Of a DNA stretch of 64,000 bases, positions 1-8,853 are shown one piece after another. Position 1 is the stretch's first letter. The number at the start of each line of letters is the position of its first letter. Position numbers and translations under genes: made by a program. Below the pieces are notes generated by a model, which did no database searches, had not been told where the DNA came from, and was given only the letters and a program-made list of their open reading frames with translations. The stretch comes from Pseudobdellovibrionaceae bacterium (GTDB taxonomy: Bacteria; Bdellovibrionota; Bdellovibrionia; Bdellovibrionales; Bdellovibrionaceae): assembly GCA_021731025.1 (NCBI GenBank), contig JAKFYD010000037.1, forward strand, positions 37,534 through 101,533, given 5' to 3'.

Positions 1-936
1 ATAATGATGGCGGTTTCCCTGATAGGTTGTGCTTCGGCAAGAACAACGGCGAACACTTTCCGCGGCCGAATCATCGAGTTTAAATCCGGAGCAGAAGGTT
101 TTGATACTCGCACGTTTTTTTACGAAGGGGAGAAAGACGTTGTTGCTTTTGATTCGCAATTTACGGGAGAGTTAGCTCGGCAGTCCATCGAGCATTTGCG
201 GAAGTTCACTTCTAAACCCATTTCGTGGTTGGTGATCACTCATCCTAATCCTGATAAATTCAACGGTGCTTCCGTTTTCAAATCCATGGGCGCACGAATT
301 ATGGCATCGAATTCCACCGTGCAAGCGATGCCTGAAGTCCATTCTTATAAAGAATACTTTTTCGTGAACATCGCAAAAATGTTTAAGAAAGAAGATTATC
401 CAAGCCTGACTTCTGTTGATGAAACTTTTGAAGGGCAAACCGAAATTGTTTTAAGAGGTGGAGAAAAAATTCAATTGCGTGAGCTGTCACATCCCGGTGT
501 GAGCAGCACTCAATCTGTGGCTTACATTCCTTCTGTTCAGGCTCTGATAGTCGGGGATCTTATACATCATCGGGCGCACGCGTGGCTTGAAGGTGGAATC
601 GTCAATGGAAAAGCAAAGCCGACAATCCAAAAATGGATTTGGGCACTTCAGGAGTTAGTCACTCTTTACCCTGCGGAAACAAATGTCTTTGGTGGACGAG
701 GAGTCAATGCGGACTTAAAAACTGCAGCGTCAGCCCAGATCAATTATTTGAATGAAGCCCGTGCTCTCGTGAAAAGTGAAATTAAGGCGGCAAAGAAAAT
801 GAAAGAAAGTGAATTGAAAGAATTGTACAAAAAACTCACAAAAAAGTTTCAGGCGCGATTTCCTGAGTACGATTTAGCTTATATGATCGAGTACAGCATT
901 TATGGCCTAGTCCAATCCGAAATTGAAAAAAAGTAG
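1..936 (+). CDS. MBL-fold (metallo-beta-lactamase-like) exported protein, 5' end cut by window
   Basis: The reading frame is open to the window edge. The first ATGs (positions 4 and 7) would leave only eight residues before a lipobox-like LIGC, too short for a signal peptide, so the gene probably starts upstream. The fold shows in THPNPDKFNG, where MBL enzymes have THxHxDHxxG, then a later LSHPG and VGDLIHH, matching the downstream His and Asp-bearing motifs. Two metal ligands of the first motif are replaced by Asn and Lys, so a full dinuclear zinc site is unlikely. The C-terminal 70 residues are helical and Lys-rich. It is probably a lipoprotein hydrolase homologue of unknown substrate; activity is doubtful. 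Confidence 0.7.
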   Translation: MMMAVSLIGCASARTTANTFRGRIIEFKSGAEGFDTRTFFYEGEKDVVAFDSQFTGELARQSIEHLRKFTSKPISWLVITHPNPDKFNGASVFKSMGARIMASNSTVQAMPEVHSYKEYFFVNIAKMFKKEDYPSLTSVDETFEGQTEIVLRGGEKIQLRELSHPGVSSTQSVAYIPSVQALIVGDLIHHRAHAWLEGGIVNGKAKPTIQKWIWALQELVTLYPAETNVFGGRGVNADLKTAASAQINYLNEARALVKSEIKAAKKMKESELKELYKKLTKKFQARFPEYDLAYMIEYSIYGLVQSEIEKK

Positions 937-948
937 GTCCAACGTCGT

Positions 949-975
949 GCCGCTGAAAGAATTTTTTTCAGCGGC
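949..975. terminator. Inverted repeat, probable terminator after the MBL gene
   Basis: A perfect 10-bp stem (GCCGCTGAAA at 949-958 with TTTCAGCGGC at 966-975) encloses a T-rich seven-base loop, 13 bases after the stop codon. There is no uninterrupted T tract after the stem, so termination efficiency is uncertain. Confidence 0.55.
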
Positions 976-1064
976 CAAACCATTTAAAATTTAGCCTCTT
1001 TTTAAGTCTAATAAAATTTCTGTTCTTATTGACTCTAAAAAAATCCTAGGGTTAACTCTCGACC

Positions 1065-1403
1065 ATGCGTGTTGTCGGTATGAATTTTTTTCTTATACTC
1101 ATTCTTCAAGTTTGTTTTACGGCAAACGCATTAGATCTATCTCCACGCTTATTGATTGAAGACAATATTGTCACCTCGATGTGGTCGCAAAATCAAAACC
1201 CTGAGCCGATAAATGAAGAAACTGACGAGAACACCACTTCCGCTCAGACTCAGGAAACAGTGGAAGATGATGATTTTGAAGTGTGGCATGAATCCTCATT
1301 TTTACTGAGTTCTCTCAACTCAACTTTGTTGTCTTATAAAATAGAAAAGGTCCATCGTGGGCCATATCCGTTAGGCCTTGATAAGCCCCCCAGTCTCGCT
1401 TAG
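1065..1403 (+). CDS. Small secreted protein, unknown function
   Basis: 112 residues. An N-terminal hydrophobic segment (MNFFLILILQVCFTANA) looks like a signal peptide if translation starts at the second ATG (1080). The first ATG (1065) is equally open, and neither has a clear Shine-Dalgarno. The mature part is acidic (Glu/Asp-rich around residues 50-75) with no recognisable domain. TTGACT at 1029-1034 and TTAACT at 1052-1057, 17 bases apart, could be a promoter, which would leave almost no leader. It lies just upstream of the carbonic anhydrase gene but probably forms its own unit. Confidence 0.5.
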   Translation: MRVVGMNFFLILILQVCFTANALDLSPRLLIEDNIVTSMWSQNQNPEPINEETDENTTSAQTQETVEDDDFEVWHESSFLLSSLNSTLLSYKIEKVHRGPYPLGLDKPPSLA

Positions 1404-1474
1404 TCCGATTCACCCTGTTCCACCATCAAAGTATCGATTTTAATTTTAACTCATTTTTCGGAGAGGTCTTAGTT

Positions 1475-2188
1475 ATGCAATTTCAGATTAGCTGGAAAGA
1501 GTCCCTATCTAAACTCATTGAAGGGAATATGCGTTTTCGACTTGGATTAAGGTCTGTCGAGTCTTTCGCAAGCGCCCTTAAACTTCGTGAGCTCGCTGAT
1601 AATGGTCAAAGTCCTTCGGCCATTATTTTAACTTGTTCAGATTCACGGGTACCCACAGAAATTTTATTTGATAAAGGAGTCGGTGATCTCTTTGTTATTC
1701 GTGTCGCAGGAAATGTGATTTCACGTTCCATTATTGCGAGCATCGAATACGCAGCCACAGTTTTGCGAACTCCCTTATGTATTGTCATGGGACACACTCA
1801 GTGTGGAGCGGTTAGAGCTGCTTACACCTGCCTTCAGCAAGAAAGCTCGAACAACACTCCCAATTTGGATCGGTTGCTTGAAAAAATAACACCGGCTGTA
1901 CAAGAAACTATAAGAAAACATCCCCATGCCAATGAAGGGGACTTATTGCGACTGTCAGCCATTACGAATGTACAGCACCAGGCGGAGTTGATTCATCGAA
2001 AAAGTCCCGAGCTTGCTTCTTTGGCTCGAAGCGGGAAATTTAAAATTCTAGGTGCTCTTTACAATCTTCATGATGGAGAAGTTAGTTTTGACGTCCGAGG
2101 TATTCCTGACTTGAAGATTGATGCTCCGATGACAAATGCGATGATAAACAAACACTTGTTTACAGTGACAGCGCCGGAGATCTTATGA
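1475..2188 (+). CDS. Beta-class carbonic anhydrase
   Basis: 237 residues, the usual length for a bacterial beta-carbonic anhydrase, which interconverts CO2 and bicarbonate. The zinc site is visible as Cys54-x-Asp56-x-Arg58 in LTCSDSRVP, with His107 and Cys110 in GHTQCGAVRAA. A strong Shine-Dalgarno (GGAGAGG) precedes the ATG. No signal peptide is seen, so it should be cytoplasmic. Its stop overlaps the start of the following SulP transporter by four bases (ATGA), indicating translational coupling. The pair is a classic bicarbonate uptake and equilibration module. Confidence 0.93.
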   Translation: MQFQISWKESLSKLIEGNMRFRLGLRSVESFASALKLRELADNGQSPSAIILTCSDSRVPTEILFDKGVGDLFVIRVAGNVISRSIIASIEYAATVLRTPLCIVMGHTQCGAVRAAYTCLQQESSNNTPNLDRLLEKITPAVQETIRKHPHANEGDLLRLSAITNVQHQAELIHRKSPELASLARSGKFKILGALYNLHDGEVSFDVRGIPDLKIDAPMTNAMINKHLFTVTAPEIL

Positions 2189-3480
2189 AAATGAAAAAAG
2201 AAGATCTGCTCGCAAGTTTTATTGTTTTCATTGTGGCATTGCCATTGTCGTTGGGGATTGCACTGGCATCGGGAGCTTCGCTAGAAGCGGGCATTATCAC
2301 CGCTGTCCTGGGTGGTGTTATTTGCGGAATGCTATCGGGAGCGCCTCTGGTGGTAGCTGGGCCCGCAGCCGGCTTAACAGCTTTAGTTTTTCAGTTGGTG
2401 CAACAGTATGGAATTAAAGGTTTAGCAATAATAACTGTGTTCGCTGGCCTCATACAAGTGGCAATGGGTTTGTTCAAGTTAGGGCGCTTTTTTAGATACA
2501 TGCCTAAATCGATTCTTGAAGGTATGCTCAGCGTGATTGGTTTTATCATCGCGATTTATCAACTGCATGTCTTGATGGGTTTTAAAGTGCCCAGTTCGGT
2601 TTTTATGGCCTTTGCAAAAATCCCTGATGCCCTCCAAAATTTTCACTGGCCTGTGCTGATCTGTGGTTTGATCGCTGTCGCTATTCAGTTGGTGTGGCCG
2701 AAGCTTCCCGCGCAAGTCAAATGGATACCCGGAGCTCTACCAGCGGTAGTTATTGCTACGGTCATAAGTTTATCCTGGGAAATGCCTCGAGTTGAAATTG
2801 CGAATTTTCTAGGACACATTTCTTCAGCTTTTTCAGGCTTAGCTTTAAGTGATTTTTTTGGGGTTCCTCTGAAAATGCTTTTTTCTGCATTGGGTTTAGC
2901 TATCGTTGCCAGTGCCGAAACTTTGTTAACGGCTATCGCTCTGGATGGATTGATTGCAGCCCGTCGAGGGGAGAACCCAAAGCCCGCAGCACTGGATCAC
3001 GAGTTGTTAGCTCACGGTTTTACCAATTCTGTATCTGGCTTGTTTGGCGGTTTGCCAATGACTGGAGTTATTGTCAGAAGTGCAGTCAATGTGAGTTCGG
3101 GAGCTCGCACCCGTTATTCGACGGTGCTTCATGGTTTGTGGATAGGACTTTTCGTTATCTTCGCTCCTGATCTTTTACAGAAAATACCCTTGACAGCTTT
3201 AGCTGCCGTGCTTGTTGTAACAGGTTTCAAATTGCTGAATCTTGGCGAGTTTATGAAGGTGTTAAAACAATCTCGTTGGCAGGCCAGTCTATGGGCAACC
3301 ACTTTCGTTGCGATATTGGCGACTGATTTATTAGTGGGCCTTGCTTTAGGTGTTCTGCTTTTTGTGATTGGTCAAGTGGTTCGAGTTCCTATGGGAGTTG
3401 GCGAGCGATTTAAAGTTCTGAAGAAATGGGCCTTTGAAAAAGAGAGCGCCGTTCAAGTTCAAAATAAAATGGCTGAATAG
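2185..3480 (+). CDS. SulP-family anion (probable bicarbonate) transporter
   Basis: 431 residues of mostly hydrophobic sequence with SulP-type segments near the N-terminus (IVALPLSLGIALASGA, then GAPLVVAGPAAGLTALV). About ten to twelve membrane helices are apparent. The protein ends shortly after the last helix and lacks the C-terminal STAS domain of many SulP transporters. Coupling to a carbonic anhydrase suggests bicarbonate as substrate, as in BicA-type transporters; sulfate cannot be excluded from sequence alone. A strong terminator follows. Confidence 0.88.
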   Translation: MKMKKEDLLASFIVFIVALPLSLGIALASGASLEAGIITAVLGGVICGMLSGAPLVVAGPAAGLTALVFQLVQQYGIKGLAIITVFAGLIQVAMGLFKLGRFFRYMPKSILEGMLSVIGFIIAIYQLHVLMGFKVPSSVFMAFAKIPDALQNFHWPVLICGLIAVAIQLVWPKLPAQVKWIPGALPAVVIATVISLSWEMPRVEIANFLGHISSAFSGLALSDFFGVPLKMLFSALGLAIVASAETLLTAIALDGLIAARRGENPKPAALDHELLAHGFTNSVSGLFGGLPMTGVIVRSAVNVSSGARTRYSTVLHGLWIGLFVIFAPDLLQKIPLTALAAVLVVTGFKLLNLGEFMKVLKQSRWQASLWATTFVAILATDLLVGLALGVLLFVIGQVVRVPMGVGERFKVLKKWAFEKESAVQVQNKMAE

Positions 3481-3502
3481 AAGCCGATTGAAATTTATCA
3501 TT

Positions 3503-3534
3503 AAAAGGCTGCCTTTGGGGGCAGCCTTTTTTTA
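3503..3534 (+). terminator. Intrinsic terminator after the SulP gene
   Basis: A GC-rich hairpin (AAAAGGCTGCC, short loop, GGCAGCC) is followed directly by a run of seven T residues. It lies 23 bases after the stop codon and ends the carbonic anhydrase/SulP unit. Confidence 0.9.
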
Positions 3535-3595
3535 TCCCCTGCGAACTGCGTCAGAGATGGTTTACAAGCACTAACTCCTTCACTAAAATCAAATG

Positions 3596-4414
3596 ATGCC
3601 AGAACTTCCTGAAGTCGAAGTCGTTCGGAGGGATTTAGAAAAAGAAATCTGCAGTGATCAACAGATCCTGCAATTTATTTTTCACCGCAAAGATATTCGC
3701 GATCCCATTCCTATAAAGAAAATCAACAAGCTGGTTGGATCTTCGATTTTAAAAATTCGTCGCCGGGCTAAATATTTGCTTTTTGAAACTGAGCAGGGCA
3801 ATTTAATTTCTCATCTTGGAATGTCGGGGAGTTGGCGGATTTGCGACGTGGCGGAAAAATCACTGCGGAAACATGATCATATTGAAATTCATTTTAGTGA
3901 TGGAAAATGTTTTATCTATAATGATCCGCGGCGCTTTGGAATTTTCGATTTTTCAAAAGATTTAGAAAATTATAAAAAAATGGTGGGACTGGGGCCCGAG
4001 CCATGGGCGGCGGAATTTTCTGTCCCATATCTTGTTGAAAAATTTAAAAAAATAAATCGCAGTATCAAGTTGTCACTGATGGATCCCAAGATTGTTGTTG
4101 GTGTGGGGAATATTTATGCCAGCGAAATTCTTTTCGAGGCGGGCATAAAACCCCAAAAAAAATCTTGTCGACTGTCCCAGCAAGAGTTGGAAAAAATCAT
4201 TTCGATCACTCAAAAAATATTAGAGCAAGCCATCCTTGGTGGTGGTTCGACGATTAAAACTTTCCAACAAACCAACGGAAATTCGGGAAAATTTCAGAAT
4301 CAACATCGAGTCTACGGACGCCACGGAAAGCCTTGTTATGAGTGTCATCAGTTCATTCGCAAAGCTGAAATTGCGGGAAGAAGCAGCTTTTGGTGTCCTC
4401 GATGTCAAAAATGA
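3596..4414 (+). CDS. mutM: Formamidopyrimidine-DNA glycosylase
   Basis: 272 residues, standard length for Fpg/MutM, which excises 8-oxoguanine and other oxidised purines and nicks the abasic site. Translation must start at the second of two adjacent ATGs (3596), because the catalytic residue is the N-terminal proline: Pro-Glu-Leu-Pro-Glu-Val-Glu follows this Met. A conserved Lys lies near residue 58, and a C-terminal zinc finger has CYEC and CPRC pairs. It is flanked by a terminator upstream and a small lipoprotein gene downstream. Confidence 0.96.
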   Translation: MPELPEVEVVRRDLEKEICSDQQILQFIFHRKDIRDPIPIKKINKLVGSSILKIRRRAKYLLFETEQGNLISHLGMSGSWRICDVAEKSLRKHDHIEIHFSDGKCFIYNDPRRFGIFDFSKDLENYKKMVGLGPEPWAAEFSVPYLVEKFKKINRSIKLSLMDPKIVVGVGNIYASEILFEAGIKPQKKSCRLSQQELEKIISITQKILEQAILGGGSTIKTFQQTNGNSGKFQNQHRVYGRHGKPCYECHQFIRKAEIAGRSSFWCPRCQK

Positions 4415-4491
4415 AGTTCTTGGGGTTGACATTCAAAAAAAATCGGTCAACTCTACGGAAGTCGAGTCACCCATGTGAAAGGAAATTTACA

Positions 4492-4713
4492 ATGAAAACA
4501 ATTTTAGTTTTTGCTTTGTCTGCTTTGGTATTAACAACTGGTTTTACTTGCTCAAAAAATCCACCAGCTCCACAAACAACTGAAACTCAACCCGCTCAAG
4601 AGCAAATGACTGCTCCTGCTGACGGAACAACGACAGCACCAGCTCCCACTGATGGAACAACTGCACCTGCAACTCCTGAAACTGGCAAAGAAGCTGCTCC
4701 AGAAACTAAGTAG
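4492..4713 (+). CDS. Small Pro/Thr/Ala-rich exported protein
   Basis: 73 residues. A short signal peptide (MKTILVFALSALVLTTGFTC) is followed by a low-complexity tail with repeats of the type APxDGTT and many Pro, Thr, Ala and Glu residues. The Cys after GFT could be lipidated, but the lipobox is not canonical. The ATG at 4492 has AAGGAAAT upstream; longer in-frame versions would overlap mutM in another frame and are unlikely. The tail resembles a flexible wall or periplasmic spacer; no function can be assigned. Confidence 0.65.
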   Translation: MKTILVFALSALVLTTGFTCSKNPPAPQTTETQPAQEQMTAPADGTTTAPAPTDGTTAPATPETGKEAAPETK

Positions 4714-4739
4714 TTTTGTAAGGTATCCACTCTAAAAAA

Positions 4740-4804
4740 TTTGATTCCAGTGCTTGCACTCGCTCTTCGAAAGGAGTGTAATGATGGAATCAAAGGAGTG
4801 ATAT
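4740..4804 (+). promoter_or_regulatory. Nested hairpin leader with a six-codon upstream ORF before fadE
   Basis: A 10-bp stem (TTTGATTCCA 4740-4749 with TGGAATCAAA 4785-4794) encloses a second 8-bp stem (4754-4761 with 4774-4781, one G-T pair). The right arm runs into the fadE Shine-Dalgarno (AAAGGAG, 4792-4798). Inside, another AAAGGAG (4770-4776) precedes ATG 4781, which opens a tiny frame reading MMESKE and stopping at 4799-4801, three bases before the fadE GTG. This suggests translational coupling or structure-dependent control of fadE. Confidence 0.5.
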
Positions 4805-7252
4805 GTGGATACCGCCCAACTGCACGGAATCTTTCTAGAAAATTTGTGTTTAAGCCTGTTTCTTAGCGTTTTTGCGCTATTAGTTATTGGCTATTTGAGT
4901 AGTCCTCTTTTTATATGGACTATCGCGGGTGCCATTTTATTCTATGGATTTGGCGCTCCGGAATGGCTGTTGGCGGCTTACATCGTCATCATGGTCATTT
5001 TCAATATCCCACCTTTGCGAGCCAACCTCGTTTCGTCCTTGGTGGTCGCTCTTTTTAAAAAGTTTGAATTCATTCCTAAAATTTCTGAAACCGAACGAAC
5101 GGCCTTAGAGGCCGGTGTTGTTTGGGTTGAAAAAGATCTTTTTTCAGGAAAGCCCGATTTTCAAAAGATCATGGCCGAGTCTTATCCGCAGTTAACTCCG
5201 GAAGAAAAAGCCTTTCTGGAAGGGCCCGTCGAAAAACTTTGCCAAATGGTCAATCCTTGGAAAATTTGGAAGACTCGCGATATCCCTGAAGATGTTTGGG
5301 CTTTTATTAAGAAAGAAAAATTTTTAGGAATGATCATTCCTAAAGAGTACGGCGGTCTGGGTTTTTCAGCTCTCTGCCATTCTGAAGTGATCATGAAATT
5401 ATCTTCGCGTTCACTGCCTGTCACCATCAGCGTGATGGTTCCGAACTCCTTGGGGCCAGCCGAATTGTTAATTCACTACGGCACTGACGAACAGAAAAAA
5501 TATTTACTTCCACGTTTAGCTCGCGGCGAGGAAATGCCTTGCTTCGGTTTGACAGAACCCATGGCCGGTTCTGATGCTGGGTCAATCACTTCCAGCGGAG
5601 TTTTATTTAAAGGGACTGATGGGAAACTTTATATCAAATTAAATTGGAATAAACGTTGGATCACATTGGCTGCGATCAGCAGTTTGATTGGTCTGGCTTT
5701 CCGTTTGCGCGATCCAGAAAATTTATTAGGTAAAGGCGAAGACATTGGAATTACCTGTGCTTTGATTCCGGCAACAACGCCTGGAGTTGTCATCGGTCGC
5801 CGTCACGATCCTTTGACTATCCCTTTTCACAATTGTCCCACTCAGGGGAAAGACGTTGTTATACCTTTGGATGCTGTCGTGGGTGGGGCTTCAGGTTGTG
5901 GTTTAGGTTGGCATATGTTGATGGACTGTCTTTCTGCTGGTCGAGGTATTAGTTTGCCCGCACAATCGACAGGGGGAGCAAAACTTGTTGCTCGAGTGGT
6001 GAGTGCTCACGGGATTGTTCGTCGACAGTTCGGTGTTAGCATCGGGCGTTTTGAAGGGGTTGAAGAACCCATGGCGCGAATTGGTGCCGCGACTTATGCG
6101 CTTGAAGCGATGAGGAAGTTCACACTAGGCGCCTTGGATAAGGGAATTAAACCTCCGGTGATCACGGCGATGCAAAAGTATTATTCCACGGAAATGGGTC
6201 GTAAAGTCATTAACGATGGAATGGATATCATGGGTGGCGCGGGAATTTCTTTGGGTTCGCGAAACCTTTTAGCCGAAATTTATATTGCAACTCCGATTGG
6301 GATTACTGTCGAGGGTGCAAATATCTTAACGAGAACTTTGATTGTTTTTGGTCAAGGGGCTTTACGCGCTCATCCTTACGCTTATGAAGAGGTTCGCTCC
6401 CTCGAATCGAATGATTTGCGTCGATTTGATCGGGCTTTTTGGGGACACGTCGGACATGTGATTCGCAACACTTGCCGAAGTATTTTGTTGTCTCTTACTC
6501 GCGGTTACATTGCGACAGCTCCTAACTGTCATCCTCAGATGAGACGTTACTTCCGTCGTTTGCAGTGGTCGTCAGCAACATTCGCGATTATGGCTGATAT
6601 CGCTATGGGAAGTTTAGGCGGGGCCTTAAAACTGCGCGAAAAAATTACGGGAAGATTTGCTGATATTTTAGCTCATATGTACATTGCCTCTTCGGTGTTA
6701 CGTCGCTTCGAGTACGAAGGTCGTAAGGAAGAAGACTTACCATTAGTGCATTACAATTTGAAACTGTGCATGGCCGAGATCCAAAAAGGTTTCGATGGTC
6801 TTTTTGATAATTTAAAAGTTCCGGGCTTGCGCTGGTTTCTGAAAGGTTGGGTCGGGGCGTGGTCGCGAATTAATTCGATCGGGAGTCAAGCTTCTGATGG
6901 TTACTCTCATTTGATCTCTCGTGCGATGTTGGAAGATTCTGAAGCGCGCGAACGCTTAACCAGCGGGATTCATATTCCAAAATCCCGCGAAGAACAGTTG
7001 GGTCGCCTGGAGCATGCTTTCCGAATTGTGCTGCAGGCTGAAGGCGCCGAGAAAAAAATCAAGAAAGCTATTCGTGATAAGGTGTTACCGAAAAAGAAAG
7101 TGCATGAGCTTTTAGAAGAAGCGCGCAGTAAAAACATTATTACTGAAGAAGAACTCAAATTAGTGCGTGATGCTGATGGCGTTCGCTACGACGCCATTTT
7201 GGTGGATGATTTTGACGAGGATCAATTTCACGGACGAAGTCCTTCGTATTGA
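4805..7252 (+). CDS. fadE: FadE-type acyl-CoA dehydrogenase
   Basis: 815 residues, essentially the length of E. coli FadE (814), which performs the first FAD-dependent step of fatty acid beta-oxidation at the membrane. Two hydrophobic segments occupy residues 10-65. The acyl-CoA dehydrogenase core follows, with signature GLTEPMAGSDAGS near residue 250 and GGAGISLG near residue 480. The long C-terminal DUF1974-like part is present. Start is GTG at 4805 with AAAGGAG six bases upstream. It likely degrades membrane or prey-derived fatty acids. Confidence 0.93.
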   Translation: MDTAQLHGIFLENLCLSLFLSVFALLVIGYLSSPLFIWTIAGAILFYGFGAPEWLLAAYIVIMVIFNIPPLRANLVSSLVVALFKKFEFIPKISETERTALEAGVVWVEKDLFSGKPDFQKIMAESYPQLTPEEKAFLEGPVEKLCQMVNPWKIWKTRDIPEDVWAFIKKEKFLGMIIPKEYGGLGFSALCHSEVIMKLSSRSLPVTISVMVPNSLGPAELLIHYGTDEQKKYLLPRLARGEEMPCFGLTEPMAGSDAGSITSSGVLFKGTDGKLYIKLNWNKRWITLAAISSLIGLAFRLRDPENLLGKGEDIGITCALIPATTPGVVIGRRHDPLTIPFHNCPTQGKDVVIPLDAVVGGASGCGLGWHMLMDCLSAGRGISLPAQSTGGAKLVARVVSAHGIVRRQFGVSIGRFEGVEEPMARIGAATYALEAMRKFTLGALDKGIKPPVITAMQKYYSTEMGRKVINDGMDIMGGAGISLGSRNLLAEIYIATPIGITVEGANILTRTLIVFGQGALRAHPYAYEEVRSLESNDLRRFDRAFWGHVGHVIRNTCRSILLSLTRGYIATAPNCHPQMRRYFRRLQWSSATFAIMADIAMGSLGGALKLREKITGRFADILAHMYIASSVLRRFEYEGRKEEDLPLVHYNLKLCMAEIQKGFDGLFDNLKVPGLRWFLKGWVGAWSRINSIGSQASDGYSHLISRAMLEDSEARERLTSGIHIPKSREEQLGRLEHAFRIVLQAEGAEKKIKKAIRDKVLPKKKVHELLEEARSKNIITEEELKLVRDADGVRYDAILVDDFDEDQFHGRSPSY

Positions 7253-7276
7253 TCGTGTTTTAAAGGAAGTCGCTCT

Positions 7277-7987
7277 ATGAAGAAAAATATTTTTGGAATT
7301 GTTTTGTTGATTGGTGGTGTTGGCTGTAGCTCTTCGACGAAAAGAGAAGGGCAAGATAAAGAAATAGCCAGTCAGCCCACGTTGATAGAGCTGAAGAAAA
7401 AATGTCTGCCTGACCGAATTCAACCGGTCAAGGGGCCCTTTCTTGAATACATTTACACAATAAAACCGGATCACAAGGAGCCGGGCTACAAGATCAACAC
7501 CTTTTGGTTAGGTCATGGTTACGGCTATGGTGAAGGCCCTTATGATAGCTATCTGCTCGAGTTTTTTCTTTTCCGTGGCAAAGGTCGTGACCTTGTGTTG
7601 ATGCAGAAAAGTGGTTACGACACCAGTGAAGAAAGAAAATTTGGATACACGATAACACCGTATTTTTTTGAAAATAAAAATATGACGGAAGCTAAACTGG
7701 AAGATGTTTTGCCATTAAAAGAAATGGAACTTCTGTTCGAAGCGCAAACGTCTCGATTTCAAAAAATGAAAGCTTACACGAATCGAAAAGAGCCCTGGAG
7801 TTTCTATAAGTTGGTGCGCTTGCCTTTATTAGGAACAAATATCGAGCTTAAGATTTGTCGTGATGCCCAGGAAAAACTTTTCTTAACTGAATCACCTTGC
7901 GCTCTTGTTGGAGCTTTGAAGTGGAACAAATCGAAGTTCACACTGCAAAAATTGAATTCTTTTGAAATAGCGAACGAAAAATACTGA
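7277..7987 (+). CDS. Lipoprotein of unknown function
   Basis: 236 residues with a canonical lipoprotein signal: a hydrophobic stretch ending VGGVGCSSS, so the mature protein begins at Cys16. AAGGAAG precedes the ATG. The rest is a mixed alpha/beta sequence with several aromatic clusters (e.g. GHGYGYGEGPYDSY) and two pairs of cysteines late in the chain; no family recognised. It follows fadE by 24 bases and could be co-transcribed. A giant stem-loop begins one base after its stop codon. Confidence 0.7.
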   Translation: MKKNIFGIVLLIGGVGCSSSTKREGQDKEIASQPTLIELKKKCLPDRIQPVKGPFLEYIYTIKPDHKEPGYKINTFWLGHGYGYGEGPYDSYLLEFFLFRGKGRDLVLMQKSGYDTSEERKFGYTITPYFFENKNMTEAKLEDVLPLKEMELLFEAQTSRFQKMKAYTNRKEPWSFYKLVRLPLLGTNIELKICRDAQEKLFLTESPCALVGALKWNKSKFTLQKLNSFEIANEKY

Positions 7988-7988
7988 C

Positions 7989-8106
7989 GGAAATATATCC
8001 ACCCAAATCCTTCGGACAGTCCTCGGGCGCGGGGTGGTTTATCGAGTTCACACTCGAAGTCCTGTGGCGCTCCCTGTGGAACTTGAATTTGGGTGGATAT
8101 ATTTCC
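7989..8106 (+). repeat. Giant stem-loop element A (shared 96-bp core, locus-specific outer arms)
   Basis: A perfect 20-bp inverted repeat (7989-8008 with 8087-8106) flanks a 78-base interior that begins CCTTCGGACAGTCCTCGGG and ends GTGGAACTTGA. The interior plus the inner nine bases of each arm (CACCCAAAT) matches element B on the opposite strand with about five differences in 96 bases. The outer 11 bases of the arms are unrelated to B yet still pair perfectly. It starts one base after the upstream stop codon. It may act as a 3'-end structure or terminator; no strong T tract follows. Confidence 0.8.
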
Positions 8107-8188
8107 TTTGCGCGGGGATTTGGGTCGCCTCGGTGATCCCGAAGATTTATTTACTGACTTTTTTCAGAAATTTTGGTGCAATAAAGTT

Positions 8189-8563
8189 GTGCAAAATTTA
8201 TTCTTAGTATCATTTTTTGGTTTATCTGGGATTCTGCTTCGTTATAGCATTGATCAGTTTTTTTCAGACTGGAACGATGAATTTCCCGTAACGACCTTGG
8301 CAATAAACTTACTCGGATCATTTGCAGCTGGAACGGTCTACGCCTGGATTGAACATCGAGAAGTTTCTAGTGCTCTTCAGGTAGGTTTATTGATTGGTTT
8401 TTGTGGCGGATTTACTACCTTCTCTGCTTATGCTCTTCAAACTCTAAACATGATCGAACGAGGAAGAATTATCCCAGCATTTATGTATCTATTTCTGAGT
8501 CCAGTGTTGGGATTAATAATGGCATTTATCCCTGTCTTACTCACACGGAAGTTGTCCACATAA
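8189..8563 (+). CDS. crcB: Fluoride exporter CrcB/Fluc
   Basis: 124 residues from GTG 8189, the usual size of a single-domain Fluc channel subunit. Four hydrophobic helices are visible. Family motifs are GILLRY, NLLGSFAAG (pore Asn and turn) and GFCGGFTTFSAYALQ. The reading frame stays open back into element A, but codons before 8189 do not resemble CrcB, and family members start with a short MxNxxLV segment as here. No clear Shine-Dalgarno precedes the GTG, so the exact start is uncertain. No fluoride riboswitch was recognised upstream. Confidence 0.9.
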   Translation: MQNLFLVSFFGLSGILLRYSIDQFFSDWNDEFPVTTLAINLLGSFAAGTVYAWIEHREVSSALQVGLLIGFCGGFTTFSAYALQTLNMIERGRIIPAFMYLFLSPVLGLIMAFIPVLLTRKLST

Positions 8564-8853
8564 CTCGGGACTTTGCCTGTTTATCTTTTGTTAACAATAA
8601 AACAAAGAAAACACTGTCTAAAGTCTTTATGGTTATGATTGTGGTTACACCAGTATCTTGGTTGCTGGAGAAATCCTGGAATATATTTCCACTGAAAGAT
8701 TTAAAACTTCCGTTGGTTTACTTTCGCAAAATGAATTTAATTCGACCAACTACAATCAACCACCCCACTGGGCCGTAAACTGGCAACAACCCAAGCCGCT
8801 TTTCCTATAGCAATAACCTAGGCGTAAAAATAAAATGTGAAAAAATTTAGCGA

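Noticed and set aside
8107..8188. Possible fluoride riboswitch before crcB
   Set aside because: The sequence has a GGGAT/ATCCC hairpin but lacks the GAUGG, UUCGCC and GAUGACUCC-type core of the crcB motif.
8401..8778. 125-codon frame over the crcB end
   Set aside because: It overlaps CrcB in another frame, shows no homology and has low-quality composition.
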